Below, piece after piece: positions 1 to 9,005 of a DNA stretch of 64,000 bases. The position numbers and the translations under genes were made by a program. Every line of letters begins with the position of its first letter. Position 1 is the stretch's first letter. The notes under the pieces are model-generated. The model did no database searches and was not told where the DNA came from. It saw nothing but the letters and a program-made list of their open reading frames with translations. Origin of the DNA: Bacteroidota bacterium (GTDB lineage: Bacteria; Bacteroidota; Bacteroidia; Chitinophagales; Chitinophagaceae); the NCBI GenBank assembly GCA_018267725.1, contig JAFDXY010000009.1, positions 62,001 through 126,000 on the forward strand, in the 5' to 3' direction.

Positions 1-404
1 TCCCCATCAAATAATTGTAAGGCATCTTGTAATAATGTTACGGCTTTATCTTGCATATCTAAAGCTAAATAGGCATCTGTTTTCAGAATATATAAATCAA
101 TATCCGAAGCATCATATAACGCAGCATTTTCTAAAGTTTCTAATGCTAATTTGTATTTTCTTGTTGCCAATAAAATATCGGCTTTTCTAATCATTAAAGA
201 TGATGAGTAGGGAAAAAGTTCTAATCCCATTTCGGCGGCAATTAATGCTTCGGTTAAATCATCTTTATCATCGTAATAAGTAATAATTTGTTCAAAAGCA
301 TCTTCTTCAATAAAACTATGGCTTTTACCTTGTTTAAGGTTTTGATACTGTTGCAGTAATTCTCTTAGATTTTCTCTGTCTTCGCGGTATGAATGTTCTC
401 TCAT
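1..404 (-). CDS. Tetratricopeptide repeat protein, 3' part cut by window edge
   Basis: The frame stays open from position 404 to the left edge of the window, so only about 134 N-terminal residues are seen. The start chosen is the ATG giving MREHSYREDRENL, the usual opening of a long Bacteroidetes TPR protein. An in-frame stop lies further upstream, and a TAnnTTTG promoter box at 450-457 would leave a leader of about 40 nt. After a short charged N-terminus come helical pairs rich in A/L/Y, such as ALIAAEMGLELFPYSSS and ADILLATRKYKLALETL, which have TPR spacing. TPR proteins are protein-binding scaffolds; the partner is unknown. The gene is divergent from the small secreted protein at 540. Confidence 0.75.
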   Translation of the reverse strand, partial: MREHSYREDRENLRELLQQYQNLKQGKSHSFIEEDAFEQIITYYDDKDDLTEALIAAEMGLELFPYSSSLMIRKADILLATRKYKLALETLENAALYDASDIDLYILKTDAYLALDMQDKAVTLLQDALQLFDG

Positions 405-449
405 TGGCGGATACGGTTTACCTAAAGTAATAGAATTATTTCTGTTTGC

Positions 450-457
450 CAAACTTA
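450..457 (-). promoter_or_regulatory. Bacteroidetes -7 box TAnnTTTG before the TPR gene
   Basis: The minus strand reads TAAGTTTG, an exact match to TAnnTTTG. It lies 45 nt upstream of the ATG at 404. A start further upstream would put the coding region inside this box, which supports the chosen start. No convincing -33 element was identified. Confidence 0.45.
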
Positions 458-526
458 TTTCATCTTTTTTTAAAGACCATTCACCTTAAATAATAACAAA
501 AAATTAGGTTTTAAGTGAAAAGTTAT

Positions 527-534
527 TATTTTTG
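527..534 (+). promoter_or_regulatory. -7 box five nucleotides before the ATG at 540 (near-leaderless)
   Basis: TATTTTTG matches TAnnTTTG exactly. Transcription in Bacteroidetes usually begins about 7 nt after this box, which would put the 5' end at or beside the ATG at 540. The mRNA would then have almost no leader. Confidence 0.45.
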
Positions 535-539
535 CGGTA

Positions 540-893
540 ATGAAAAGTAGAAGTTATATTAAAAATTTAGCAGTGGCTTTAGTGTTACTTATGGTAACTA
601 AAGTACTGTTTGCTGCTTTTTCGTTTACCGGAATTACCGATGAGAATAATAGAAACAATAAATATTCTTTAAAAAATTTAAGTAGTTATTCTAACAAAGC
701 ATTTTCGCTTTCTCATTTACGTACTACTTTACAATACCGTGGTTCTTTGGTAATTAACCAAAAAACAAATAATAACGGAACCGAATTAAATTCTGTTTTA
801 GAATACGATAGAGGAAATACAGCTTATGTATTGCCTTACAAATTAAAAGTGAAAGTTCCTAAGTTTAAAACACCTTCTCCCGATAATCGTTAA
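540..893 (+). CDS. Small secreted protein of unknown function
   Basis: 117 residues that I cannot assign to a family. The first 25 or so residues form a typical Sec signal peptide: basic MKSRSYIK, a hydrophobic run AVALVLLMVTKVL, then a small-residue cleavage region ending near AAFS. The mature part is short, polar and rich in Asn, Ser and Lys, with no cysteine and no clear motif; it ends in a basic, proline-containing tail (VPKFKTPSPDNR). It probably acts in the periplasm or at the cell surface. Its stop codon abuts the stop of the convergent gene at 894 with no space for a terminator. A TAnnTTTG box lies just before the ATG. Confidence 0.6.
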   Translation: MKSRSYIKNLAVALVLLMVTKVLFAAFSFTGITDENNRNNKYSLKNLSSYSNKAFSLSHLRTTLQYRGSLVINQKTNNNGTELNSVLEYDRGNTAYVLPYKLKVKVPKFKTPSPDNR

Positions 894-1529
894 TCAATTT
901 TCGTTTAACAATCTGTAACCTGTTGTTGGTATTTCCATTTTAGAGGCAGCTACTGGACTTAAATTTACTTTAACAGCTTTATATTTTACTTTAATACCTT
1001 TTGGTTGTTGTACTTCGTACTCTAACACAAAACCCGGAATTTTTTTAAATAAATATTCAAAACTTTTTACCGATGGTGCAATGGCAGTAGCATAATACAA
1101 AACATAAGTATCGCCATTTTTAAGTTGAACATTTATTCTTTTACAATCGTAGCCTGCAATTTTTTTTGTTTCATTGGTTGAAGTAAAAACAGCACTATCA
1201 TACATACTGTTTAATTTATTCCATTTTGTATTTGTAAGATAAGTTATCAATTTATTGTCGCCAATTTGACGAAGAATAGTAATATTACCTGTATCTTTTC
1301 CTACAAAAGTTGTTTGCAAATAATTAGTTGCTATTAAATCTGTACGACTAAGATTTCCTTTAATATATAAGGTTTTACTGCTATTGTTTAGTGCATTTAC
1401 AAACTCTTTATCGGTTGTACTGTCTAATACAATTTGATAAGTAACCGTACATTCTGCAACGGTGCGTTGTTGTGCAATTATTGTATTTGAACAAATAATA
1501 AAAATTATTGATATTAAAAATGTTTTCAT
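894..1529 (-). CDS. Secreted protein resembling the GLPGLI/DUF4412 group
   Basis: 211 residues beginning with a signal peptide (MKTFLISIIFIICSNTIIAQ) that ends in the AQ cleavage site common in this phylum. The body alternates short beta strands, including VAECTVTYQIVLD and a stretch KKIAGYDCKRINVQL. The phrase IAGYDCK followed by a strand and a readout of G-T-Y-V-L-Y-Y is the hallmark of small Bacteroidetes envelope proteins annotated GLPGLI or DUF4412. No catalytic residues are known for these and the role is unknown. It sits downstream of yidC but a strong terminator separates the two, so it probably has its own promoter. The family call is by remembered motif only. Confidence 0.6.
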   Translation of the reverse strand: MKTFLISIIFIICSNTIIAQQRTVAECTVTYQIVLDSTTDKEFVNALNNSSKTLYIKGNLSRTDLIATNYLQTTFVGKDTGNITILRQIGDNKLITYLTNTKWNKLNSMYDSAVFTSTNETKKIAGYDCKRINVQLKNGDTYVLYYATAIAPSVKSFEYLFKKIPGFVLEYEVQQPKGIKVKYKAVKVNLSPVAASKMEIPTTGYRLLNEN

Positions 1530-1569
1530 TCTAAATAAATAAATTTTAATTCACACAATACAACATTAA

Positions 1570-1600
1570 TAAAAAAGCCTCGCATTTTGCAAGGCTTTAA
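1570..1600 (-). terminator. Intrinsic terminator after yidC
   Basis: An inverted repeat AAAGCCT / AGGCTTT (1574-1580 and 1592-1598) has an 11-nt loop. In the minus direction it is followed by a run of T. It lies just after the yidC stop at 1605 and before the next minus-strand gene. Confidence 0.75.
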
Positions 1601-1604
1601 TTAT

Positions 1605-3464
1605 TTATTTTTTGTTTGAAGTTTTATTTTTCATTTCCTGCATTTTCTTTTGGTTTTCCATCATTTGCTCATAACGTTCTTGCCATTTGCTTTTTTGTTT
1701 AGCCTTTGGGTTTTTCCTTTTTTCTTGTATAGAAGCCAACACTTTTGCATGGTCTATAAAATATTTTTGCATTACAAACTGAATTAATAATGTAAGAATA
1801 TTACTTACAGTATAATACCAAGTAAGTGCCGCAGGAAGGCGATTAAACACAAACAACATCATAAAAGGAAATATATACGGCATATATTTCATAGCCGGAT
1901 TATCTTGTGTTGGTGTTGATGATAAATTATAAATTGAAATTAAAAATTGCCCTGCTACAGCAGTTAAAGTAAATAAACTAAGGTGGTCTCCCAATCCCGG
2001 AATATTAAATGGTAAATGAGCAATACTATCATACACCGATAAATCATGGCTCCATAAAAACGGTTGCCCACGCAATGCAATATTTGAATTAAAGAAACTA
2101 TACAACGCAACAAATATGGGCAATTGCACTAATGCGGGAATACAACCTTTTAATGGATTGGCTCCCGCCTCGTTAGTAAGTTTCATTTGAGCCATTGCAT
2201 AACCTTGCTTATCATCTCCGTACTTAGCTTTTAATTCATCTAACTCAGGTTTTAATACTTTCATTTTGGCACTGCTTAAATAGCTGCCGTAGGTTAATGG
2301 AGAAGTTATTAAGCGAATAAAAACAGTTAATAATAAAATTACCCAACCATAATTTGTTACAAACTTTGAGAAGAATGTAAACACCGGCATAATAACATAT
2401 TTATTAACTGGTCTTACAAATGAATACATATCTCTGCCCAAGTTTACAATGCCATCCATTTCAGGAGCAGCATCTTTTAAAATATGATATTCGTTCGGGC
2501 CATAATATAATTGAAACGGAATACTAATTTGTTTTTGTGCAGGCAATTTAGATTGTAACGTTATATCTGTTGTACCTAATTCGGTTGCAGTATCAACAGT
2601 ATTTCTTTGCCATTTTATTTCGCCAGAAGTAAAATTGTTTTTACTAATTAATGCTTCATTAAAAAATTGTTGCACCGCAGCAACCCATTGTGCAGGTTTT
2701 GCAAACGTGTGTTCTTTTTTATTTGATATATAATCAAACTTATCTCCTTCGCTAAAAGCCACATTACTCATTAGTTTTTCATAAGAGGCAGATTTTTCGT
2801 GTTGCAATAAAGTTACTTTGTATTGAACATTTAAAGTATTGTTGGTAAGTAATCTATCCGCGTCATTCATATTTATTATCCAATCAATTAAATAACTATC
2901 TGGTTTTATTGTATAAACATGTTCGGTGCCTTGCCCTGATGCATCTTTTAATATATATTTTACTACCTGACTTCCATCTGCATTTTTAGTAATACCATTA
3001 TACATAAAAAACAGTTCATCACTTTTTGCAGAACTTGTATTACTTGTGTTTATCGAATATGCTAACACATCTCCTTCATTTCCTAATTTTACTAAAGAGC
3101 TATCGAATGAATGATATTTTTTTAACCAAACAGATTTTATTTTACCGCCTTTATTGGTAAATAATATTTTTAATACATCGGTTTCAACTGTATCCAATTT
3201 TTCTGTGCTAACAGCCGCTGTATTAAAATTGCCTGCTGCCGAAACTTTATTAGCAGAATCTCTTTTTAACGAATCTACTTTTGCTGCAGCAACATCTGTA
3301 GGTTTTATTTTAGCTGCATTTAATTTGGCAATAGAATCTTCTTTATGTTTTTGAAATTCCATTGCAGCCTGTTGTTGTTTATTGGTGTACCAAAAAAATA
3401 CAAAAAACAAAATGGCTAACAATATCATTCCCACTATTGTATTCTTATCTAACTTACTATTCAT
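1605..3464 (-). CDS. yidC: Membrane protein insertase YidC
   Basis: 619 residues. YidC inserts and folds inner-membrane proteins with or without the Sec translocon. Visible parts are an N-terminal transmembrane helix (about residues 8-26), a large periplasmic domain (about 95-355) and a C-terminal five-helix core starting near YVIMPVFTFFSKF. The core carries the hydrophilic-groove arginine in VFIRLITSPL, and the segment GANPLKGCIPALVQLPIF is typical of the family. The tail is strongly basic and helical (KWQERYEQMMENQKKMQEM), as in ribosome-binding YidC tails. Length is normal for Gram-negative YidC. A -7 box lies at 3485-3492 and a terminator follows. In relatives pyrG is often next to yidC; here two genes lie between them. 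Confidence 0.95.
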   Translation of the reverse strand: MNSKLDKNTIVGMILLAILFFVFFWYTNKQQQAAMEFQKHKEDSIAKLNAAKIKPTDVAAAKVDSLKRDSANKVSAAGNFNTAAVSTEKLDTVETDVLKILFTNKGGKIKSVWLKKYHSFDSSLVKLGNEGDVLAYSINTSNTSSAKSDELFFMYNGITKNADGSQVVKYILKDASGQGTEHVYTIKPDSYLIDWIINMNDADRLLTNNTLNVQYKVTLLQHEKSASYEKLMSNVAFSEGDKFDYISNKKEHTFAKPAQWVAAVQQFFNEALISKNNFTSGEIKWQRNTVDTATELGTTDITLQSKLPAQKQISIPFQLYYGPNEYHILKDAAPEMDGIVNLGRDMYSFVRPVNKYVIMPVFTFFSKFVTNYGWVILLLTVFIRLITSPLTYGSYLSSAKMKVLKPELDELKAKYGDDKQGYAMAQMKLTNEAGANPLKGCIPALVQLPIFVALYSFFNSNIALRGQPFLWSHDLSVYDSIAHLPFNIPGLGDHLSLFTLTAVAGQFLISIYNLSSTPTQDNPAMKYMPYIFPFMMLFVFNRLPAALTWYYTVSNILTLLIQFVMQKYFIDHAKVLASIQEKRKNPKAKQKSKWQERYEQMMENQKKMQEMKNKTSNKK

Positions 3465-3484
3465 AGTTTAAAAATAAAGAGCGG

Positions 3485-3492
3485 CAAAGGTA
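3485..3492 (-). promoter_or_regulatory. -7 box for yidC
   Basis: The minus strand reads TACCTTTG, an exact TAnnTTTG, 20 nt upstream of the yidC ATG. The remaining 225 bp up to the DUF4407 gene contain no ORF or RNA gene that I recognise, only AT-rich sequence with a short palindrome at 3531-3543. Confidence 0.5.
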
Positions 3493-3717
3493 GGGGAACT
3501 AAGCCTTATACAGATTTTCATTTTTCAGCTAATCTTTAAGATTATTAACACTAAAACACTTATTGGGCTTTCGTTACACTGCCTACTTCTACGCTTTATT
3601 AGCTGCTTATCTTATTTGTAATTTTATTTCACATTTTTATTGTTTCTTTACAACGTATTTCCAACCTCAACAGTTTTCCCGCTTCAACAAAAATTTTAAT
3701 TCTAAAATTTAAATTGT

Positions 3718-4899
3718 ATGCAACAAAGCATTAAACGGGAAACTTGTGCCCCAACTAAAGCAGAACAATTATTGTGGTGGCTTGCTACCGCAGAAAAAAA
3801 ATTACTAATACAAAGTATAACCGGAAAAAATAAATATGCTATTATTGGAATGTGTGTGTTAAGTACATGGTTGTTTGCAACAGCAGCTTGGATATATTTT
3901 TTCAGCATTATTACTACATCAACCATTACTGCAATAGCTTTAGGATTGTTTATGGGTTTTATTATTTTAACTATTGACAGAGCTTTAATAAAAAGCATTT
4001 CTTCCTTAAACAATAAAAAAATATTACCACTTATTTTTAGAGCTGTGTTGGCTATAGCCATAGGTACATTTATGGCACAACCTGCATTATTGTATTTATT
4101 TGATAAGGAAGTAAAAATGCAAGTTTCATTAGATAATGAACAAAGAAAAAAAGATAAAGCTACACAACAAGAAGCTGCAATAAGTATAACAAAAAATAAA
4201 TGGTTGCAACAAAAACAAACACTAACCAAAACTTTAGAAAATAAATACGCTGAAGTTGCTGCTGCAAGAAATAATTTTATTGCAGAAACAGATGGAACAG
4301 GTGGTAGTAAAAAAATTGGATTAAAAAATATTGCTCTTGCTAAACAAAAAACTTATGAGCATTTGCAAAATGAATACGATATTTTAAATAAACAATTACA
4401 ACCACAAATACAACAAGCAGAGAATGCCTTAACTGTTATACAAACAAATATTCAAAAAGAACAACAACAATTTGAAGCTTTATTAAACAATGGTTTTTTA
4501 ACAAGAATAGAAGCATTAAACAATCTTATAAAAACCAATGCAGCATTACAATTCAGGTATTATTTAATTATTTTTATTTTAGTGTTAATTGAATTAATGC
4601 CTGTGTTAGCCAAAACGTTTTTGCCAAAAACTTCTTATGAAGAAAAATTATTGTTGCACGAAAACAATGAATTTATTTTACAAAAACAAGTTTATGAAAA
4701 TGAATTAAAATTAAAACAGCAATTCAATCAAAATGTGTTTAACAATAATCAATTAATAAATAATAATTTCTTTGAATTAACTCAACAAAAAAGCCGTGAA
4801 AAAATGCAAAACATAATTCATGGCTTTAATGAAAGTTATACAACACAAACTATTTGGCAAGAAGTAAATAGTAATTTATCACTTCAACAACAAACATAA
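3718..4899 (+). CDS. DUF4407 integral membrane protein with long coiled coil
   Basis: 393 residues. It opens with a short cytoplasmic segment containing LLWWLATAEKKLL. Three closely spaced hydrophobic segments follow (about 40-65, 68-90 and 98-125), including GFIILTIDRALIKSI, the phrase I associate with DUF4407. A long charged coiled coil (about 135-270) rich in Q, K, E and A comes next, then a fourth hydrophobic segment (FRYYLIIFILVLIELMPVLAK) and another coiled tail. The family is common in Bacteroidetes and cyanobacteria and has no established function. The layout suggests a membrane-anchored structural or scaffold protein. It stands alone on the plus strand, with its stop one base from the stop of the convergent peptidase gene. 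Confidence 0.8.
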   Translation: MQQSIKRETCAPTKAEQLLWWLATAEKKLLIQSITGKNKYAIIGMCVLSTWLFATAAWIYFFSIITTSTITAIALGLFMGFIILTIDRALIKSISSLNNKKILPLIFRAVLAIAIGTFMAQPALLYLFDKEVKMQVSLDNEQRKKDKATQQEAAISITKNKWLQQKQTLTKTLENKYAEVAAARNNFIAETDGTGGSKKIGLKNIALAKQKTYEHLQNEYDILNKQLQPQIQQAENALTVIQTNIQKEQQQFEALLNNGFLTRIEALNNLIKTNAALQFRYYLIIFILVLIELMPVLAKTFLPKTSYEEKLLLHENNEFILQKQVYENELKLKQQFNQNVFNNNQLINNNFFELTQQKSREKMQNIIHGFNESYTTQTIWQEVNSNLSLQQQT

Positions 4900-4900
4900 T

Positions 4901-7075
4901 TTACTTAGCTCCCGGCGGGCAATTTGCTTTTAAATAATTAGTGTATAAAGTTGATAAATGCTGAAAAGTTCCTGCACCTTCACTAATACTGTGTGTGCGG
5001 TTTGGGTAACTCATTACTTGAAATTGTTTTCCGTATTTTACTAATTCATTAATAAGCATTTCGGTGTTTTGATAATGTACATTATCATCACCCGTACCAT
5101 GAATAACCAATAAATTTCCTTTTAAATTTTTTGCATACGTTAAAGGAGAACCTTTAATAAAATCATCTTTATTTTCTTGTGGCAAACCCATATATCTTTC
5201 TTGATAAATATTATCGTAACACAATTGGTTTGAAACAGGTGCAATAGCAATACCTGTTTTATAAATTTCCGGATACTGAAACATTAAATGCAATGTGGTA
5301 GAACCGCCACCACTCCAACCCCAAACAGCTACACGGTTTGCATCTACATAAGTTCTGTTTATAATTTGTTTGGCAGCTAATGCTTGGTCTTTCACATTCA
5401 TTCTGCCTAATTGTTTGTAAATAATTTTACGCCATGCAGCACCTTTTGGTGCAGGTGTTCCTCGTCCATCTAAACTAATTTGTATATACCCATCGGCTGC
5501 CATATTTCCTTGATATAAAAAATTATATTGGCTACCATAATCGTCTTTAACAGTTTGAGAAGCAGGCTCGGTATAAACATAAAATACAATAGGATATTTT
5601 TTGGTTGAATCGAAATTATCAGGTTTAATAATCCAACCATCCATTGTTACATTTTCTTCGGTTGTTAGTTTAAAAAATTCGATGTTTGATTTTACATTTT
5701 TCATCTTCTCAATATTTTTTTCAACTTTATTTCCATCAATACTTTCATGATTAGGAAGTGCAACCCACTCTCTTGTTGGCGGTATGATATGATTTGAAAA
5801 ATTATGTGAAGCATACAAACCTGTTGGAGATATTTTATAATCGTTTACACCATTTTCATTTTGCGGTGTAACTCTTTCTCCATTTGTACTTCCATCTAAT
5901 TTTGCTCGGTATAAATATTGTTGTGTTGCATTGTTGGGAGAAGCATAATAATAAACATAACCATGTGTTTCATCAACCGAAACAAAACTTATCATATCAT
6001 GATTTCCTTTTATAATTTTTGTTTCAGATGTTCCATTTTTTGAAAGAACATAAATTTTTCTCCAACCATCTTTTTCACTAACCCATAAAAAATCTTTTCC
6101 GTTATTAATCCAATCCCATCCGCTTGGGTCATCATGATTCCAATAACTTTTTACTTCAATCCAACTATCCGATTTTTCTGAATGAATTACTTTGTTGGCA
6201 TTATTAATAATATTTACTAAATAAATTTTGCTTTCGTTTTGTTTACGATTCAATTGTTCTAAAATTATTTCGTTGCTATTATTTGCCCACTCCATTCTGG
6301 GAATATAATGTTGTTGTGCATCTCCCGGAATTGAAAGCCATTTTGTTTGTGTAGTTGCAATATTTACAACACCAATTTTTACGGGCGAAGGAGCTTCTCC
6401 AACTTTAGGATATTCAACAGGAATTACACGAGAATAAACAGAATCAGTTGTATTCAACATATAATAATTTCTTATTTTGTTTGCATCTACTTGCCAATAT
6501 GCAATGCTTTTGCTATCGGGGCTCCAGCGAAAACCATCTCTACAACCAAACTCTTCTTCATACACCCAATCAAAGGTTCCGTTAATTAATCTGTCTGTTC
6601 CATCTTTTGTAAGTTGTGTTATTTTATTGGTTGCTAAATCTTCAACATAAATATTGTGTTTAGAAACGTAGGCAACTTTATTTCCGTTGGGAGAAAGTTT
6701 GGCAAACATTAAAGATGATTCGGGCAAACCTTTACCCAATTGTTTTAATGAATTATCTGCAAGATTTAGTACCCAATAATCTCCGCGTGTATCATAACGC
6801 CATACTTTTTTAGTGTTGGTATATATTAAGATTTTTTTATCATCATCATAAAACGTAAAACTTCTTACGGCTAAAGCAGTTTTACCAGAAGGTGTTAATT
6901 GAGCTTTGGTAACAATTACTTTTTTCTCGAAAGAAGGTAATTGGTTTAATACTATTTCATTGTTGGCAAGAGAATAAAAAGCTTTCCCGTCTTTTGTCCA
7001 ATAAGTGCTTTTAATTACTTGTGCATGTAACTGAACTGTTATAAGCAGTAATAATGCAATCAGAATTTTTTTCAT
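4901..7075 (-). CDS. Dipeptidyl-peptidase IV-type S9 serine peptidase
   Basis: 724 residues, close to other bacterial DPP IV enzymes. It would remove Xaa-Pro dipeptides from peptides in the periplasm. A signal peptide (MKKILIALLLLITVQLHAQ) is followed by an eight-bladed propeller (to about residue 460) and an alpha/beta hydrolase domain. The substrate N-terminus-binding motif DWVYEEEF is present. The catalytic triad is readable as Ser588 in GWSGGG, Asp663 in HGTGDDNVH and His695 in NRTHSIS, with spacing like the human enzyme (75 and 32 residues against 78 and 32). It is a single gene with a 57-bp gap from pyrG upstream. The ending PPGAK is free of any sorting domain. Confidence 0.93.
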   Translation of the reverse strand: MKKILIALLLLITVQLHAQVIKSTYWTKDGKAFYSLANNEIVLNQLPSFEKKVIVTKAQLTPSGKTALAVRSFTFYDDDKKILIYTNTKKVWRYDTRGDYWVLNLADNSLKQLGKGLPESSLMFAKLSPNGNKVAYVSKHNIYVEDLATNKITQLTKDGTDRLINGTFDWVYEEEFGCRDGFRWSPDSKSIAYWQVDANKIRNYYMLNTTDSVYSRVIPVEYPKVGEAPSPVKIGVVNIATTQTKWLSIPGDAQQHYIPRMEWANNSNEIILEQLNRKQNESKIYLVNIINNANKVIHSEKSDSWIEVKSYWNHDDPSGWDWINNGKDFLWVSEKDGWRKIYVLSKNGTSETKIIKGNHDMISFVSVDETHGYVYYYASPNNATQQYLYRAKLDGSTNGERVTPQNENGVNDYKISPTGLYASHNFSNHIIPPTREWVALPNHESIDGNKVEKNIEKMKNVKSNIEFFKLTTEENVTMDGWIIKPDNFDSTKKYPIVFYVYTEPASQTVKDDYGSQYNFLYQGNMAADGYIQISLDGRGTPAPKGAAWRKIIYKQLGRMNVKDQALAAKQIINRTYVDANRVAVWGWSGGGSTTLHLMFQYPEIYKTGIAIAPVSNQLCYDNIYQERYMGLPQENKDDFIKGSPLTYAKNLKGNLLVIHGTGDDNVHYQNTEMLINELVKYGKQFQVMSYPNRTHSISEGAGTFQHLSTLYTNYLKANCPPGAK

Positions 7076-7132
7076 CAGTAAAATATTTCCGATGAAAATA
7101 GAGAATTGCTTAATTAAAAAAATATTTTTTAT

Positions 7133-8782
7133 TTAAACCGTTTCTTTTTTTAGTAACGAGCTTATTAAACTGTTTTTAGTTTCGTTGTATTTTTTGGCTG
7201 CTGCAATAAAACTTACAAAAAGTGGTGCAGGATTTTCAACAGTACTTTTTAATTCAGGATGGTATTGTACACCAATAAAAAATGGATGCGTAGGTATTTC
7301 TACAATTTCAACCAAACCCGTATCTGTATTAACTCCGCTTGCTTTTAAACCTTTAGTTTCAAACTGTTCTAAATAATCGTTATTAAATTCATAACGGTGG
7401 CGGTGGCGTTCAGAAATATGTGTTGTTCCGTAAATTTTTTCTGCTAAAGAACCTTTGGTTATTTCGCAAGGATAAGTACCTAAACGCATAGTGCCGCCCA
7501 TCATTTTAATTTTCTTTTGTTCTTCCATCATATTAATAACAGGGTTGGCGGTATTGGGTTCCATTTCGGTTGAATGTGCATCTTTAATTTCTAATACATT
7601 TCTTGCATATTCTATAACTGCCATTTGCATACCTAAGCAAATTCCAAAAAACGGTACATCTTGTTCGCGTGCATATTTTACGGCAATAATTTTCCCTTCA
7701 ATACCACGCAAACCAAAGCCCGGTGCAACTAACAAACCATCTAACCCTTGCAATTTTTCTGCTACGTTTTGTTCGGTAATAAATTCGCTATGTACGTTTA
7801 CCACATTTACTTTTACTTCATTTATAGCACCTGCATGTATAAAACTTTCTAAAATAGATTTATACGCATCTTGCAATTCAATATACTTTCCAATTAAACC
7901 AATGGTTACTTTGCTTTTTGGATATTTTAATTTATCTAAAAAGCCTTTCCATTTTTCTAAATCGGGTTCAGGGTAAATACTAATACCTAATTTACGCATG
8001 CAAATAACATCTAACTTTTCGCGAAGCATTAATAAAGGAACTTCATAAATAGTGCTTGCATCCATTGCTTCAATAACGGCATCGGGTTTTACATTACAGA
8101 ATAAACCAATTTTTCTTCGTATATCATTATTTAAAGGTTCTTCGGTACGGCATACAATTATATCGGGATGCACACCGGTTTCACTTAACATTTTTACACT
8201 GTGTTGTGTAGGTTTTGTTTTTAATTCTTTGGCTGCTTTTAAATAAGGTATTAAGGTAAGATGCACAACTACAATATCATCTTCTGGAAGTTCCCATTGT
8301 ATTTGGCGTACTGCTTCAATAAACGGAAGGCTTTCAATATCGCCAACTGTTCCACCAATTTCTGTAATTATAATATCAAATTTTCCATCTTTTCCCAACA
8401 ATAACATTCGGCGTTTTATTTCATCGGTTATATGCGGAACAACTTGTACTGTTTTTCCTAAAAATTCTCCTGCACGTTCTTTATTAATAACGGTTTGATA
8501 AATTCTACCTGTGGTAACATTGTTTGCTTGAGATGTATGTGTATTTAAAAATCTTTCATAATGGCCTAAATCTAAATCTGTTTCGGCACCATCTTCGGTT
8601 ACATAACATTCTCCATGTTCATAAGGGTTTAATGTACCCGGATCTACATTAATATAAGGATCAAATTTTTGAATGGTTACTTTAAAACCTCTTGACTGCA
8701 ACAGTTTTGCAAGGCTTGCTGCAATAATTCCTTTTCCTAAACTGCTGGTTACGCCACCCGTAACAAAAATATATTTGGCCAT
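7133..8782 (-). CDS. pyrG: CTP synthase
   Basis: 549 residues, normal length. It makes CTP from UTP, ATP and glutamine in the cytoplasm, the last step of pyrimidine nucleotide synthesis. The N-terminal synthetase domain (1-270) begins [16 protein letters not shown], with the P-loop-like VTSSLGKG and the conserved [16 protein letters not shown]. The C-terminal class I glutamine amidotransferase domain carries Cys382 in GICLGMQ, His508 and Glu510 in QYHPE, and the oxyanion-loop APGFGLRG. All key residues are present. The promoter box at 8898-8905 implies an unusually long leader of roughly 100 nt. Confidence 0.97.
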   Translation of the reverse strand: MAKYIFVTGGVTSSLGKGIIAASLAKLLQSRGFKVTIQKFDPYINVDPGTLNPYEHGECYVTEDGAETDLDLGHYERFLNTHTSQANNVTTGRIYQTVINKERAGEFLGKTVQVVPHITDEIKRRMLLLGKDGKFDIIITEIGGTVGDIESLPFIEAVRQIQWELPEDDIVVVHLTLIPYLKAAKELKTKPTQHSVKMLSETGVHPDIIVCRTEEPLNNDIRRKIGLFCNVKPDAVIEAMDASTIYEVPLLMLREKLDVICMRKLGISIYPEPDLEKWKGFLDKLKYPKSKVTIGLIGKYIELQDAYKSILESFIHAGAINEVKVNVVNVHSEFITEQNVAEKLQGLDGLLVAPGFGLRGIEGKIIAVKYAREQDVPFFGICLGMQMAVIEYARNVLEIKDAHSTEMEPNTANPVINMMEEQKKIKMMGGTMRLGTYPCEITKGSLAEKIYGTTHISERHRHRYEFNNDYLEQFETKGLKASGVNTDTGLVEIVEIPTHPFFIGVQYHPELKSTVENPAPLFVSFIAAAKKYNETKNSLISSLLKKETV

Positions 8783-8897
8783 AAAAACGTTTTTGCTTTA
8801 ATGAAATAATTTATAAAAATTTTTAATGTACTAAGTTGTTGAACTACAATAGACCAAAAGAGAAATGAAAATGTAAGAATAACTCTTGGAGGTCGTG

Positions 8898-8905
8898 CAA
8901 ACGTA
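8898..8905 (-). promoter_or_regulatory. -7 box for pyrG, with a leader of about 100 nt
   Basis: The minus strand reads TACGTTTG, an exact TAnnTTTG. A TTG that could act as the -33 element lies 18 nt further upstream. The expected RNA start near 8890 gives a leader of about 108 nt before pyrG, within which the halves GACC-AAGAG and CTCTT-GGTC could pair. Confidence 0.45.
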
Positions 8906-9005
8906 AAGCAAAAAAATTAAACGCAAAAATTAAAGCAACTAAAAAAAGTTTTTATCTTACAAGTGTTAATTTACAGTGTACAATTTTTACTAAAAAATTT
9001 CTGTT

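Noticed and set aside
3531..3543. Palindrome AATCTTTAAGATT in the yidC-DUF4407 gap
   Set aside because: Short, AT-only arms with one base between them; expected by chance in such AT-rich DNA.
3571..3600. GTTACACTGCCTACTTCTACG resembling the tail of the GTTGCGTCGCAC element
   Set aside because: Only about 18 of 28 positions agree and the invariant core is missing; too weak to count as a seventh copy.
3702..4229. Long antisense open frame opposite the DUF4407 gene
   Set aside because: It lies inside a well-supported membrane protein gene on the other strand and its cysteine- and Ile-rich composition is a mirror of that gene's codons.
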